Positions 5,110 to 5,319 of a stretch of DNA of 5,319 bases are shown here, piece after piece. The DNA lies in NCBI GenBank assembly GCA_030037105.1, contig JASHRY010000003.1, positions 1 to 5,319 on the forward strand, written 5' to 3'. Below the pieces are notes generated by a model that worked only from the letters and a program-made list of their open reading frames with translations, searched no databases and was not told the DNA's origin. Origin of the DNA: Xanthobacteraceae bacterium. GTDB lineage: Bacteria > Pseudomonadota > Alphaproteobacteria > Rhizobiales > Xanthobacteraceae. Position numbers and translations under genes: made by a program. The stretch's first letter is position 1. Every line of letters starts with the position of its first letter.

Positions 5110-5319
5110 ATGCGTCCCGTCACCCTCCTTCCCGCCTTGTTCCTTGTCACGGCGCTGGTGCTGCCGTTGGCCGCGCCAGCGCACGCCAATATCGTGGTCA
5201 ACATCGACAAGAGCACGCAGCGCATGGTGGTCTCGGTCGACGGCACGCAGCGCTATGTATGGCCGGTATCGACCGGACGGGCGGGCTACGACACGCCGAA
5301 CGGCACCTTCAAGCCGAAC
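5110..5319 (+). CDS. Secreted L,D-transpeptidase (YkuD / ErfK-YbiS-YcfS-YnhG family), N-terminal part only
   Basis: Exactly 70 codons are visible before the right edge. Residues 1-26 form a Sec signal peptide: a short basic start (MRP), a hydrophobic core from about 5 to 22, and an AHA motif giving likely cleavage after residue 26. The mature protein starts at once with the typical N-terminus of a YkuD domain: IVVNIDKSTQRMVVSVDG (28-45), then a strand ending WPVSTGRAGYDTPNGTFKP (51-69). The TPNGTF turn, usually TP.G.F in the family, is characteristic. Such enzymes act in the periplasm on peptidoglycan, forming 3-3 cross-links or attaching proteins to the wall through an active-site cysteine. 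The catalytic HxxxxxxxxxxxxxxSHGC region lies outside the window, so activity cannot be judged. No other wall gene is visible. Confidence 0.88.
   Translation, partial: MRPVTLLPALFLVTALVLPLAAPAHANIVVNIDKSTQRMVVSVDGTQRYVWPVSTGRAGYDTPNGTFKPN

Noticed and set aside
1..5319. CRISPR array, insertion sequence, toxin-antitoxin pair, riboswitch or new defence system.
   Set aside because: No regularly spaced repeats, transposase or terminal inverted repeats, paired small ORFs with family character, or recognisable riboswitch core were found on either strand.

Overview
The window is an ordinary stretch of high-GC bacterial chromosome (roughly two-thirds G+C by eye, strong G/C bias at third codon positions). 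It most likely comes from an alphaproteobacterium of the Hyphomicrobiales (Rhizobiales) type. The lineage is inferred from codon usage and overall gene style, not from a marker gene. I see no insertion sequence, phage gene, CRISPR array or compositional island.

Layout, left to right. Bases 1-830 (minus strand) hold the first 276 codons of a class II dihydroorotase (pyrC); its last ~70 codons lie beyond the left edge. A 233-base divergent intergenic region (831-1063) follows, with a strong Shine-Dalgarno-like tract and a long imperfect hairpin. An AI-2E-family membrane protein lies on the plus strand (1064-2089). It converges on tRNA-Pro(CGG) (minus strand, 2247-2323); the space between holds two hairpins. 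The tRNA has a clear sigma-70-type promoter with 17-base spacing. From the other side of that promoter region a plus-strand pair starts: the Sua5-type threonylcarbamoyl-AMP synthase (2407-3396) and, 58 bases later, a GlcD/D-2-hydroxyglutarate-dehydrogenase-like flavoenzyme (3455-4882). After a 227-base gap a secreted L,D-transpeptidase begins (5110) and runs off the right edge.

The genes do housekeeping jobs: pyrimidine synthesis, tRNA supply and tRNA modification, 2-hydroxyacid oxidation and peptidoglycan cross-linking. They do not form an obvious shared pathway. Sua5 and the flavoenzyme may be co-transcribed, but no biochemical link between them is evident. tRNA-Pro(CGG) carries G at position 37 and so is not a t6A substrate of the neighbouring Sua5. 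I found no convincing new system. The points worth a second look are small: start-site ambiguity and leader structure ahead of the AI-2E protein, the perfect inverted repeat next to the tRNA, a four-codon TAATG-coupled mini-ORF ahead of the flavoenzyme, and an active-site substitution in that enzyme.
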